From an uncultured Clostridia bacterium (GTDB taxonomy: Bacteria > Bacillota > Clostridia > Oscillospirales > Ruminococcaceae): a stretch of DNA of 9,648 nt. The stretch spans positions 1-9,648 of the forward strand of contig CANQKG010000040.1 in the NCBI GenBank assembly GCA_947624425.1, given 5' to 3'. The notes below the pieces were generated by a model that was given only the letters and a program-made list of their open reading frames with translations, was not told the origin of the DNA and made no database searches. Shown here in pieces: positions 1 through 6,421 of this stretch; position 1 is the stretch's first letter; each line of letters starts with the position of its first letter. Both the position numbers and the translations under genes were made by a program.

Positions 1-46
1 CGGCAAGGCGATTACTCGCCGCAGCCGATGTCGGGAACCGCAAGAG
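1..46 (+). repeat. Dispersed repeat module M1, left copy
   Basis: This 46-base block recurs at 6422-6467 in the same orientation with one difference (T at position 16 here, C in the other copy). Its left edge may lie outside the window. It is non-coding as far as I can see. Here it is followed after 7 bases by module M2 in forward orientation, whereas at the second locus M2 is reversed and 43 bases away. M1 and M2 therefore behave as separable modules. Confidence 0.85.
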
Positions 47-53
47 GAAAAAG

Positions 54-118
54 CGGTTTTGAATCCCACCACCGCGCAAAGCGCGGTCCCCCTCCCTTTG
101 ACAAGGGAGGTTTTGACA
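54..118 (+). repeat. Structured repeat module M2, left copy
   Basis: This 65-base block is repeated in reverse complement at 6511-6575 with 62 of 65 bases identical. It contains two perfect hairpins. The first has a 7-bp stem (ACCGCGC/GCGCGGT, about 71-87) with a three-base loop. The second has an 8-bp stem (CCTCCCTT/AAGGGAGG, about 91-110) with the loop TGAC. All three differences between the copies lie in the triloop of the first hairpin (AAA here, CGT in the other copy), so both stems are intact in both copies. Small ORFs crossing it are probably spurious. Confidence 0.85.
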
Positions 119-158
119 AAGACGACAGCTTTCTCGTAAACCCAGTTTTGTCCCTCGA

Positions 159-193
159 AGCGTGGCGAATTTTTCGCCACGCTCTTTATTTTT
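159..193 (+). terminator. Strong hairpin with plus-side T tract
   Basis: A perfect 11-bp stem (159-169 with 173-183) has a TTT loop and is followed on the plus strand by CTTTATTTTT. In that orientation it is a good intrinsic terminator for a transcript entering from the left edge. It begins 3 bases past the stop codon of the minus-strand gene at 186-443. On the minus strand it lacks a U tract, so termination of that gene here is possible but not canonical. Confidence 0.6.
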
Positions 194-443
194 CGGTGAT
201 AACATGGGAATAGGCGGTTTTGCTGGCAACGCCGTCCAGCCGACCCAGCTTTCCGGCGATGGTGCTGATGACGTCCTCCGGCGCGTCCACCGCCACGCAG
301 ATGATGTGAACGCCCTTTGCACGGTAGGGAAGCCCCATTCTGCCGATGATATAAGAGCCGTAGGTGTGCAGGATAGCGTTTACCTCCTCTACATGAACGG
401 TGTTTTCGAGAATGATGCTGATAACTGCCACTCTTGTTTTCAT
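186..443 (-). CDS. TM1266-type putative iron-only hydrogenase regulator
   Basis: This 85-residue protein resembles the TM1266 family, small ACT-like (ferredoxin-like fold) proteins usually encoded near [FeFe]-hydrogenase or its maturation genes and called putative regulators. The exact function is not established. Family-like features are the first strand RVAVISIILE (4-13), the GRMGLPY motif (34-40) in the second half of the first repeat, and GKLGRLDGV (64-72) before the final strand. The length is normal for the family. I place the start at the ATG at 441-443 because GGAGG (450-454) lies 6 bases upstream. A longer reading from 503 would have to pass through a terminator hairpin. The gene has its own promoter and an attenuator-like leader. 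No hydrogenase or maturation gene is visible nearby in this window. Confidence 0.88.
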   Translation of the reverse strand: MKTRVAVISIILENTVHVEEVNAILHTYGSYIIGRMGLPYRAKGVHIICVAVDAPEDVISTIAGKLGRLDGVASKTAYSHVITEK

Positions 444-575
444 GCGATCCCTCCAAACAAAAAGGCTTTTCGCAAAATGCGAAAAGCCGAATAGACCGTC
501 CAAATAGACGGCGGGTGTATTTTCGGCTTCTACGCGGAGCGCATCCTTGTAGTCAGAACGAAAAATTGTCTGTCT
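444..575 (-). promoter_or_regulatory. Attenuator leader, candidate riboswitch
   Basis: This is the predicted 5' untranslated region, about 130 nt, of the TM1266-like gene. In transcript order I see three elements. A hairpin pairs 569-575 with 551-557 around one A-A mismatch. A second hairpin combines CTAC/GTAG (549-552 and 530-533) with an inner GCG/CGC pairing. Then a long arm at 522-531 can pair for 10 bp, with one G-U, with 482-491. The loop closed by that arm carries a CCGTC/GACGG hairpin (507-511 with 496-500). The 482-491 arm includes most of the 5' side of the terminator at 464-488, so the two folds exclude each other. I could not match it by eye to a known riboswitch class or T-box. 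Confidence 0.62.
455..488 (-). terminator. Leader intrinsic terminator
   Basis: A perfect 11-bp stem (478-488 with 464-474) with a TTT loop is followed in the minus direction by TTTTTGTTT (455-463). The ribosome binding site GGAGG (450-454) comes directly after the U tract, so termination here would remove the start region of the TM1266-like gene. Its position between promoter and start codon marks it as a regulatory attenuator and not the end of the upstream gene, whose stop is about 115 bases earlier. Confidence 0.82.
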
Positions 576-577
576 TT

Positions 578-606
578 ATCATACAGCTTCTTTCTTATTT
601 TGTCAA
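578..606 (-). promoter_or_regulatory. Sigma-A promoter of TM1266-like gene
   Basis: A consensus -35 TTGACA (601-606) and a -10 TATGAT (578-583) are separated by exactly 17 bases. The predicted start of transcription is near 570-573. The -35 box overlaps the TGA stop codon (603-605) of the upstream amylase-family gene. There is no terminator between the two genes, so read-through from the upstream gene would also enter the attenuator. Confidence 0.85.
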
Positions 607-2453
607 GCGGAGATCACGGCGCAGTCAAAGGGCGGGACGATCAGATTGCCCGCGGCGACCCGACCGGCAAAGGGACGGTGCTTCCCAAAGCCGTGGGGAA
701 GGGGGAGGATCACCTCCCGCTCGGTGTTGTTGATCGCCGCCACGGTCTGATGTGCGCCGTCCTGCCGGAGGATCGCCGTAAAGCCGCCCTCGGCAGCCAG
801 AAAGCGGAAGTCCCCGACCCGAACGGCAGGCGACGCCTGCCGCCATCTGCCAAGCTCCTCGGCAAACCGGACAAGCTCCTTATCCTCCTGCTTCCAGGGG
901 TAACAGCCGCGGTTGAAGGGATCCTTATACCCCTGCATACCCGCCTCGTCCCCATAGTAGATGCAGGGCAGGCCGGGCAGGAAGTATTGCAGCACCATGG
1001 CGAGCTTCAGAAGGGTCTTTCCCTTTTGATAGGCCGCTTTGTCCAGCCCGTGATGGGACTGCCACAGCCGGTCGTGCTGCGCACAGTCGGGACCGGCAAG
1101 CACGGTGATGGCACGGGCGGTATCGTGGGTGGAAAGGGAGTTCATCAGCACGTCCAGCACCGGCTTCGGATAGTTTTCCACAATGGTCAAGATCCGCTCG
1201 GCAAACAGATGGGCGTTTTTGTCTTTGAGATAGCTTAAAATCGCGTCCTTGAACGGGTAGTTCATCACCGAGTCAAGCTGCTTCCCCAGAAGGTACCGCC
1301 GCTTGACGCCGTAGCTTTCCTTATTGGAGGCGTCCTCCCACACCTCGCCCAGAATGAGCGCGTCGGAGCGGGTGCGCTTGATGCTCTCCCGCAGCGTGTC
1401 GATAAAGGAGTCGGGCAGCTCGTCCGCCACATCCAGCCGAAAGCCCGACGCCCCGCGTGACAGCCAAAGCGGGATCACGCCGTCCTCGCCGCAGATGAAA
1501 TTCCGGTAGTCCTCGTTGCACTCGTTGAGTTCGGGCAGAGTACGAAAGCCCCACCAGGACTGGTAGCCGTTCGGGAAATCGTAGAACTTGTACCAGGCGT
1601 TGTACCGGCAGTACCGGTCCTGATACGCGCCCGCATTGGGATATCTGCCGTACCGGTTAAAATAGATGCTGTCGCTGCCGGTGTGGCTGAACACCCCGTC
1701 CAGTATGATCGAGATGCCTTCTGCCTTTGCATCGGCGCACAGCCGCTCAAAATCCTCGTTCGTACCCAACAAAGGGTCCACGTTCCGGTAATCGGCGGTG
1801 TTGTACCGGTGATTGGAGTGCGCCTCAAAGATCGGATTGAGGTAAAGGCAGGTTACCCCCAGCGATTTGAGGTAGGGGAGCTTTTGCCGGATCCCTTCCA
1901 GATCGCCGCCGAAATAATCGTTGTTTTTCACTTCGCCGTTTTCGTCCGGCAAAAACCACGGCATACCGCCCCAGTCGGAGCGGAGGAACCGGTCGTCCGG
2001 CACATTTCCTTTCGGCGTGCCGCTCGGATAAAAGCGGTCGGGGAAAATCTGATAAAAAATGCCGCCTTTGAGAAAATCGGGGGTGGAAAAGCCCTTTTCA
2101 TATACCGTAAGCTGATAGCATTCGCCGTCATACTGGGTGAGGATGGCGTCGGAGGAATTGGTCTGCTTTTTCACGCAGATCGCGTTGTAGTCCGCGTTCA
2201 TCTTAAAATAATAATGGTAAACGCCCGGCTGTGCCACCGTGATCTCACACCGCAGGATCACCTGCTCCATGTCCTCCCGTTCGACCTCCATGGGATAGCT
2301 CATCTCGCACTGATTGGGGATAAACAGGATCAAACGGGGATTATTGGCATATACGGTGCGGGGAAGCGCTACACGGAACCGGCAGGGTGTGTCGGTGGGC
2401 AGCGCGCCGAAGTAGGATTTATAGTAGTGGTTCCTGCTGTCAAAGACCTGCAA
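603..2453 (-). CDS. GH13 neopullulanase/cyclomaltodextrinase-like enzyme
   Basis: This alpha-amylase superfamily glycoside hydrolase of about 616 residues probably cleaves alpha-1,4 (and perhaps alpha-1,6) links in imported maltodextrins or cyclodextrins. An N-terminal beta-rich domain of about 115 residues, CBM34-like, precedes the TIM barrel, which is typical of neopullulanase, cyclomaltodextrinase and maltogenic amylase. The conserved regions are visible: DGVFSHTG (about 252-259), GFRLDVADE with nucleophile Asp341, GEVWE with acid/base Glu370, and STHDTAR with His443-Asp444. There is no signal peptide, so it should act in the cytoplasm. I chose a TTG start at 2453 because GGAGG lies about 10 bases upstream and the promoter predicts transcription starting near 2482. 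A GTG at 2477 would add 8 residues but lacks a binding site and would leave almost no leader. The exact substrate cannot be read from sequence. Confidence 0.9.
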   Translation of the reverse strand: MQVFDSRNHYYKSYFGALPTDTPCRFRVALPRTVYANNPRLILFIPNQCEMSYPMEVEREDMEQVILRCEITVAQPGVYHYYFKMNADYNAICVKKQTNSSDAILTQYDGECYQLTVYEKGFSTPDFLKGGIFYQIFPDRFYPSGTPKGNVPDDRFLRSDWGGMPWFLPDENGEVKNNDYFGGDLEGIRQKLPYLKSLGVTCLYLNPIFEAHSNHRYNTADYRNVDPLLGTNEDFERLCADAKAEGISIILDGVFSHTGSDSIYFNRYGRYPNAGAYQDRYCRYNAWYKFYDFPNGYQSWWGFRTLPELNECNEDYRNFICGEDGVIPLWLSRGASGFRLDVADELPDSFIDTLRESIKRTRSDALILGEVWEDASNKESYGVKRRYLLGKQLDSVMNYPFKDAILSYLKDKNAHLFAERILTIVENYPKPVLDVLMNSLSTHDTARAITVLAGPDCAQHDRLWQSHHGLDKAAYQKGKTLLKLAMVLQYFLPGLPCIYYGDEAGMQGYKDPFNRGCYPWKQEDKELVRFAEELGRWRQASPAVRVGDFRFLAAEGGFTAILRQDGAHQTVAAINNTEREVILPLPHGFGKHRPFAGRVAAGNLIVPPFDCAVISA

Positions 2454-2488
2454 CTTGAGATCCCCTCCTTGGTTCACATAACATTCCC

Positions 2489-2517
2489 AGTATACGGGAT
2501 TTGGCAGGAAAAGTCAA
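2489..2517 (-). promoter_or_regulatory. Promoter of the amylase-family gene
   Basis: On the minus strand TTGACT (2512-2517) and TATACT (2489-2494) are separated by 17 bases. The predicted start is near 2482, giving a leader of about 28 nt to the TTG start. The intergenic region is shared with the divergent promoter of the two-component operon. I did not see a convincing LacI-type or CcpA operator. Confidence 0.75.
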
Positions 2518-2574
2518 ATGCCACAAAAGTTATAAAAAGAATTCAGAAAAAGTTAATGTATCGGCGCAAATATG

Positions 2575-2583
2575 TGTTATAAT
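2575..2583 (+). promoter_or_regulatory. Extended -10 promoter of the sensor/protease operon
   Basis: TGTTATAAT (2575-2583) is a perfect extended -10 element. The -35 region about 17 bases upstream has no good match, as expected for extended -10 promoters or activated ones. Transcription would start near 2590, about 45 bases before the response regulator start. Two copies of GTAACAG (2585-2591 and 2599-2605) lie just downstream, 14 bases apart. They could be a regulator site, but the spacing is not the usual 10-11 of OmpR-family boxes. Confidence 0.65.
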
Positions 2584-2634
2584 TGTAACAGCGGTATGGT
2601 AACAGAAGTGTTGACGATAAAGGAGGAATCATAC

Positions 2635-3330
2635 ATGGGACCCGGAAAAATACTGGTAGTGGACGACGATAAGAATATCTGTGAGCTGCTGCGGCTTTAT
2701 TTGGAAAAGGACGGATTTTCGGTCGTCATTTCAAACGACGGGCAGGATGCGGTCAACCGTTTTTCCTCGGTCAATCCCGATCTGATCCTGCTTGACATCA
2801 TGCTGCCCGGGCTGGACGGCTGGCAGGTCTGCCGGGAGGTGCGGAAGAAATCCAACCTGCCGATCATCATGCTGACCGCCAAGGGCGAGACCTTCGATAA
2901 GGTTCTGGGGCTGGAGCTGGGCGCCGACGATTATGTGGTAAAGCCGTTTGACGCCAAAGAGGTGATCGCCCGGGTCAAGGCGGTGCTGCGCCGCACCGGG
3001 AAGAATGACGACGCCGCGAATGAGGTCAAGGAAGTGGCGTACGATAAGCTGAGCGTCAACATGACCCGGTACGAGGTCAAGGTGGACGGTAAGGTGGTGG
3101 ATACGCCGCCCAAGGAGCTGGAGCTTTTGTACCATCTGGCTTCCAATCCCAATCGGGTGTTCACCCGCGATCAGCTGCTGGACGAGGTGTGGGGCTTTGA
3201 ATATTACGGGGATTCTCGCACCATCGACGTACATATCAAGCGGCTCAGGGAAAAGCTGGAGGGCGTGTCGGATCAGTGGTCGCTGAAAACGGTCTGGGGC
3301 GTCGGCTATAAATTTGAAGTGAACGACTGA
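2635..3330 (+). CDS. OmpR/PhoB-family response regulator
   Basis: This 231-residue DNA-binding response regulator is the expected partner of the kinase encoded one base downstream. The receiver domain (about 4-118) has the acidic pair Asp11/Asp12, phosphoacceptor Asp54 in LLDIMLPG, Thr81 in MLTAK and Lys103 in VKPFD. The C-terminal winged helix (about 132-229) has the recognition region RTIDVHIKRLREKL and ends in the typical VWGVGYKF hairpin. The start is the ATG at 2635, preceded by AAAGGAGG (2619-2626). An in-frame upstream extension from 2572 overlaps the promoter and is rejected. Linkage to an HtrA protease suggests a CssR-like envelope stress role, which is inference. The regulon cannot be read here. 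Confidence 0.95.
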   Translation: MGPGKILVVDDDKNICELLRLYLEKDGFSVVISNDGQDAVNRFSSVNPDLILLDIMLPGLDGWQVCREVRKKSNLPIIMLTAKGETFDKVLGLELGADDYVVKPFDAKEVIARVKAVLRRTGKNDDAANEVKEVAYDKLSVNMTRYEVKVDGKVVDTPPKELELLYHLASNPNRVFTRDQLLDEVWGFEYYGDSRTIDVHIKRLREKLEGVSDQWSLKTVWGVGYKFEVND

Positions 3331-3331
3331 G

Positions 3332-4810
3332 ATGCAAAAGAGCATTTTTCAAAAATACTTTGCCGTTTTTGCCGCGCTTTTGATCTGTGTGATGATGATT
3401 TTGGGCGGCGTGCTGATGGCGTTTGCCGCCAACTATTTTCGGAACGAGCGGTACCAGCTTTTAAGCGAAAACGCCGGCCGTGCCGCCGAGGTGATCCTGC
3501 GGGACTACCGGCGGAATGACGACGGCACGGTCAGCGTTTCGGTGGTGGCGCCCACCTTTTCGGTGCTGGCACAGGCGATCGACGCCGACTTTTTCTTTGT
3601 CCACGCAAACGGCAGGTGTGAGCTTTGCACCGAGCAGCAGCCCTGCGTGCATATGACCTACACTCTGCCGGAGGAAATTCTCTCCGCCGCGCAAAGCGGC
3701 GTGTTCCGGGAAACGGGGAAGCTGGGCGGCATCTATCAGGCGTCTCATTACACCGTGGGCGTACCGGTCACGGAAAACGGCAGCGCGCTGGGATATGTCT
3801 TTGCCTCGACCGATACCCGCGCATTGACAGACTTTCTCGGCAGCCTCAGCCGGATGTTTCTGCTTTCGGTCATCCTGGTACTGCTGATCGCCTTTGTGGT
3901 GCTTTATTTTGTCACGCTGCGGCTGGTGCGGCCGCTTCGGGATATGTCGGTGGCGGCGCACCGCTTCGGCGAAGGGGATTTCTCGGTGCGGCTCCAGATC
4001 GCCGAGAATGACGAGATCGGGCAGCTTGCCCGTTCCCTCAACCGGATGGCGGAATCTCTCGCGGTGCTGGAGCAGACCCACCACAGCTTCACCTCCAATG
4101 TTTCCCACGAGCTGCGTACCCCGATGACCTCGATCGCAGGCTTTATCGACGGCATTTTAGACGGCACGATCCCGCCGCAGGAGCATAAAAAGTATCTGCG
4201 GATCGTCTCGGACGAGGTGCGGCGGCTCTCCCGGCTGGTGCGGTCGATGCTCGATCTGTCCCGGCTGGAGGCGGGCGAGCTGCAGATCAAGCCGACGGTG
4301 TTCAACGCCGTGGAGGTCATCTGCCAAACGGTGTTCTCCTTTGAAAAGCGGATCGAGGAAAAGGGGATCACCATGACCGGGCTGGATCATGAGCCTGTGA
4401 TGGTCAAGGCGGATCAGGATCTGATCCATCAGGTGCTGTATAATTTAATGGAAAACGCGGTAAAATTTACCGATGAAAACGGGGAGATCGCCGTTTCCTT
4501 CCGAACCGACGGGAACCGCACCCGGATCGCGGTTCGGAATACCGGCGCGGGGCTCGGCCGCGACGAGGTGGCGCAGGTGTTCAACCGCTTTTATAAAGCG
4601 GACCGCTCCCGCGGGCAGGACACCTCCGGCGCCGGACTGGGGCTTTATATCGCCCGCTCGATCGTGCAGCTGCACGGAGGCGAGATCCGGGTGGTCAGCG
4701 AGGAAGGGAAGTATACCGAATTTTCGTTCACCCTTCCGGCGGAGAAAGCTGCCCGCCGCCGCAGGGAAATGATCCCCGATGAAGCCGGGCAATCACAGTC
4801 AAAGGAGTGA
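3332..4810 (+). CDS. Membrane sensor histidine kinase
   Basis: This 492-residue kinase should phosphorylate the preceding regulator. It has a first membrane segment (about 10-32), an extracytoplasmic sensor region (about 33-173), a second membrane segment (about 174-194), a HAMP linker (about 195-247), HisKA with phospho-acceptor His259 in SNVSHELRTP, and an HATPase domain with N box NLMENAVKF (371-379), a G1 box VRNTGAGL (401-408) and GAGLGLYIA (433-441). In the G1 box the usual Asp is Asn403, a variant I associate with many Clostridia kinases, so activity is not excluded. The sensor region has three cysteines, C96, C99 and C105, in a C-x2-C-x5-C array. The gene starts one base after the regulator's stop with only a weak binding site, suggesting translational coupling. 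Its own end carries the binding site for the htrA-like gene. Confidence 0.95.
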   Translation: MQKSIFQKYFAVFAALLICVMMILGGVLMAFAANYFRNERYQLLSENAGRAAEVILRDYRRNDDGTVSVSVVAPTFSVLAQAIDADFFFVHANGRCELCTEQQPCVHMTYTLPEEILSAAQSGVFRETGKLGGIYQASHYTVGVPVTENGSALGYVFASTDTRALTDFLGSLSRMFLLSVILVLLIAFVVLYFVTLRLVRPLRDMSVAAHRFGEGDFSVRLQIAENDEIGQLARSLNRMAESLAVLEQTHHSFTSNVSHELRTPMTSIAGFIDGILDGTIPPQEHKKYLRIVSDEVRRLSRLVRSMLDLSRLEAGELQIKPTVFNAVEVICQTVFSFEKRIEEKGITMTGLDHEPVMVKADQDLIHQVLYNLMENAVKFTDENGEIAVSFRTDGNRTRIAVRNTGAGLGRDEVAQVFNRFYKADRSRGQDTSGAGLGLYIARSIVQLHGGEIRVVSEEGKYTEFSFTLPAEKAARRRREMIPDEAGQSQSKE

Positions 4811-4816
4811 GCATAA

Positions 4817-6214
4817 ATGGAGTCTTATCAACCGAACACGCCGGACGAACAGCCGGAGAACCCGTGGGGGCGGGCGGAATCCACGCCTTACGGCACACCG
4901 TCCGAGCCAAAGCAGACGAACAATCCCTATGACCGCCAGTTTGCCCGAACAGAGGGCTTTTCCACGGCGGGACAGGTGCCGCCCAGTCAGTGGCGCACCG
5001 TCCAGACAGGGTCGCAGCCGCCTCCCCGTCCGCCCAAAAAGAACAGGGGACTCGCGGCGTTTGCCGTGGTCATGACCGTGCTGTTTCTCGGCACGCTGGG
5101 ACTGTTTGCCGCTACTCTACTCCATCGCGGGGAGGTCGGCACGACCGATGAGAATGTGCATGATACGGTCAGCCTGGTGATCCGGGACAGTGAGGACGAT
5201 GACACGCAGGAGGAACTGCCGGACGGCAGTTTGAGCTACCGTCAGATCGCCGCCAAGGTCTGTCCGTCGGTGGTCGGCGTGGTCGCCCATTATAATACCC
5301 AGAGCCAGACGATGACCTCGGACGGTGAGGGGAGCGGCGTGATCCTCACGGCGGACGGCTATATCGTCACCAACGCCCATGTCGTGTCGAATGTTTCGAC
5401 CGGCGAAAAGGCAAGCCGTGTGGAGGTGGTGATGCCGGCGGATTCCGCCACCTACGAAGCGGACGTCGTCGGCGTGGACGCCAAAACCGACCTTGCGGTG
5501 CTGAAGATCACGGCGCCCGACCTCTCACCAGCGGAGCTGGGCGATTCCACTGCCTGCGCGGTCGGGGATATCGTGCTGGCGGTGGGCAATCCGGGCGGAT
5601 TGAGCCTTGCGGGCAGTGTCACGCAGGGGATTATCTCCGCCGTGGATCGGCCGGTGCGCACCGCTTCCACCGGCTATACCATGAACTGCATCCAGACCGA
5701 CGCCGCCATCAATCCGGGGAATTCGGGCGGCGCGCTGGTCAACGATCACGGCCAGGTGATCGGGATCAATTCCTCCAAGCTGGTCGCTACCTCTTATGAG
5801 GGGATCGGGTTTGCGATCGCCATGGCGGACGTCAAGCCGATCGTGGAGGATCTGATCCAAAACGGCTATGTGCCCAACCGTGCGCGGCTGGGGATCACCT
5901 ATACCATGATTACCGAGGAAACGGCGCAGGCAAACGGCGCGGTCGCCGGGCTGTGGGTGCGCTCGATCGCCGATGACAGCAATCTGAAAAACAGCGAGCT
6001 GCGGGAAGGGGATATCATCACCCATATCGACGGCGAGGCGATGACCTCCAGCAACCGGGTGACCGAGCTGCTCCGCAAAAAGGCGCCGGGCGACACGGTT
6101 CAGTTGACCGTCAGCCGCACCCAGTGGGGAAGCGGGGAGCCGACCACCTTTACCGTCACCACAACGCTGGTCGCCGATACCGGCAACAGCACGGTATCGT
6201 CCCCGAACGAGTGA
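4817..6214 (+). CDS. htrA: Membrane-anchored HtrA/DegP-like serine protease with PDZ domain
   Basis: This 465-residue protein belongs to the S1C trypsin-like family that degrades misfolded proteins outside the membrane. A Pro/Gln-rich cytoplasmic N terminus (1-77) leads to one membrane segment (about 79-102). The protease domain (about 138-340) has catalytic His188 in TNAHVV, Asp225 in DAKTDLAVLK and Ser303 in NPGNSGGAL. One PDZ domain follows (about 355-455). Length and order match Gram-positive HtrA proteins. AAAGGAG (4801-4807), inside the last codons of the kinase gene, supports the ATG at 4817, so the gene is in the same operon. In Bacillus, CssRS controls htrA genes. The same logic is plausible here, though which stress is sensed is inference. 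Confidence 0.95.
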   Translation: MESYQPNTPDEQPENPWGRAESTPYGTPSEPKQTNNPYDRQFARTEGFSTAGQVPPSQWRTVQTGSQPPPRPPKKNRGLAAFAVVMTVLFLGTLGLFAATLLHRGEVGTTDENVHDTVSLVIRDSEDDDTQEELPDGSLSYRQIAAKVCPSVVGVVAHYNTQSQTMTSDGEGSGVILTADGYIVTNAHVVSNVSTGEKASRVEVVMPADSATYEADVVGVDAKTDLAVLKITAPDLSPAELGDSTACAVGDIVLAVGNPGGLSLAGSVTQGIISAVDRPVRTASTGYTMNCIQTDAAINPGNSGGALVNDHGQVIGINSSKLVATSYEGIGFAIAMADVKPIVEDLIQNGYVPNRARLGITYTMITEETAQANGAVAGLWVRSIADDSNLKNSELREGDIITHIDGEAMTSSNRVTELLRKKAPGDTVQLTVSRTQWGSGEPTTFTVTTTLVADTGNSTVSSPNE

Positions 6215-6216
6215 TC

Positions 6217-6239
6217 GACAAAGTATCTTGTCATATTTT
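6217..6239 (+). terminator. Weak terminator after htrA
   Basis: GACAA (6217-6221) and TTGTC (6228-6232) form a 5-bp stem with a 6-base loop followed by ATATTTT, directly after the htrA stop codon. The stem is short and AT-rich, so termination would be partial at best. Operon transcripts may run on into the repeat cluster and stop at 6857-6884. Confidence 0.3.
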
Positions 6240-6257
6240 CCATTAAGCTAACTGCTG

Positions 6258-6303
6258 TTGTCAAAACCTCCCTTGTCAAAGGGCTTTGCCGCCGAAGCGC
6301 GCC
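6258..6303 (+). repeat. Tandem repeat copy A
   Basis: This 46-base block recurs at 6331-6376, 73 bases downstream in the same orientation, with one difference. Its first part, about 25 bases, is also the beginning of module M2 in reverse orientation, including the left arm of the CCTCCCTT hairpin. After that it switches to a different GC-rich sequence, so it is a mosaic or truncated relative of M2. Confidence 0.8.
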
Positions 6304-6330
6304 GGGTGGGCGATGAAGTAGCCACCGTCT

Positions 6331-6376
6331 TTGTCAAAACCTCCCTTGTGAAAGGGCTTTGCCGCCGAAGCGCGCC
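6331..6376 (+). repeat. Tandem repeat copy B
   Basis: This is the second copy of the 46-base block at 6258-6303, differing by one base (G in place of C near 6350). It is followed by a further GC-rich stretch that leads into module M1. The order A, B, M1, reversed M2 suggests a composite repeat built by successive insertions or duplications. Confidence 0.8.
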
Positions 6377-6421
6377 CAGCGGGCGAAACAGCGAGGCGGG
6401 AATGGCGCCGCGGTCGACAAG

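Noticed and set aside
28..213. Plus-strand ORF across the M1/M2 repeats
   Set aside because: It is made of repeat sequence and hairpin arms, lacks a binding site and resembles the spurious proteins produced by such repeats.
444..577. T-box, FMN, SAM, preQ1, fluoride or c-di-GMP riboswitch in the TM1266 leader
   Set aside because: I compared remembered core motifs by eye and saw no T-box antiterminator bulge or class-defining core, so only a generic attenuator is claimed.
1683..2582. Plus-strand ORF of 299 codons antisense to the amylase-family gene
   Set aside because: It is a shadow ORF of a GC-rich gene. The minus frame carries all GH13 motifs.
6258..6376. CRISPR array
   Set aside because: There are only two copies with a 27-base gap, the repeat is 46 bases and mosaic with other modules, and no cas gene is present.
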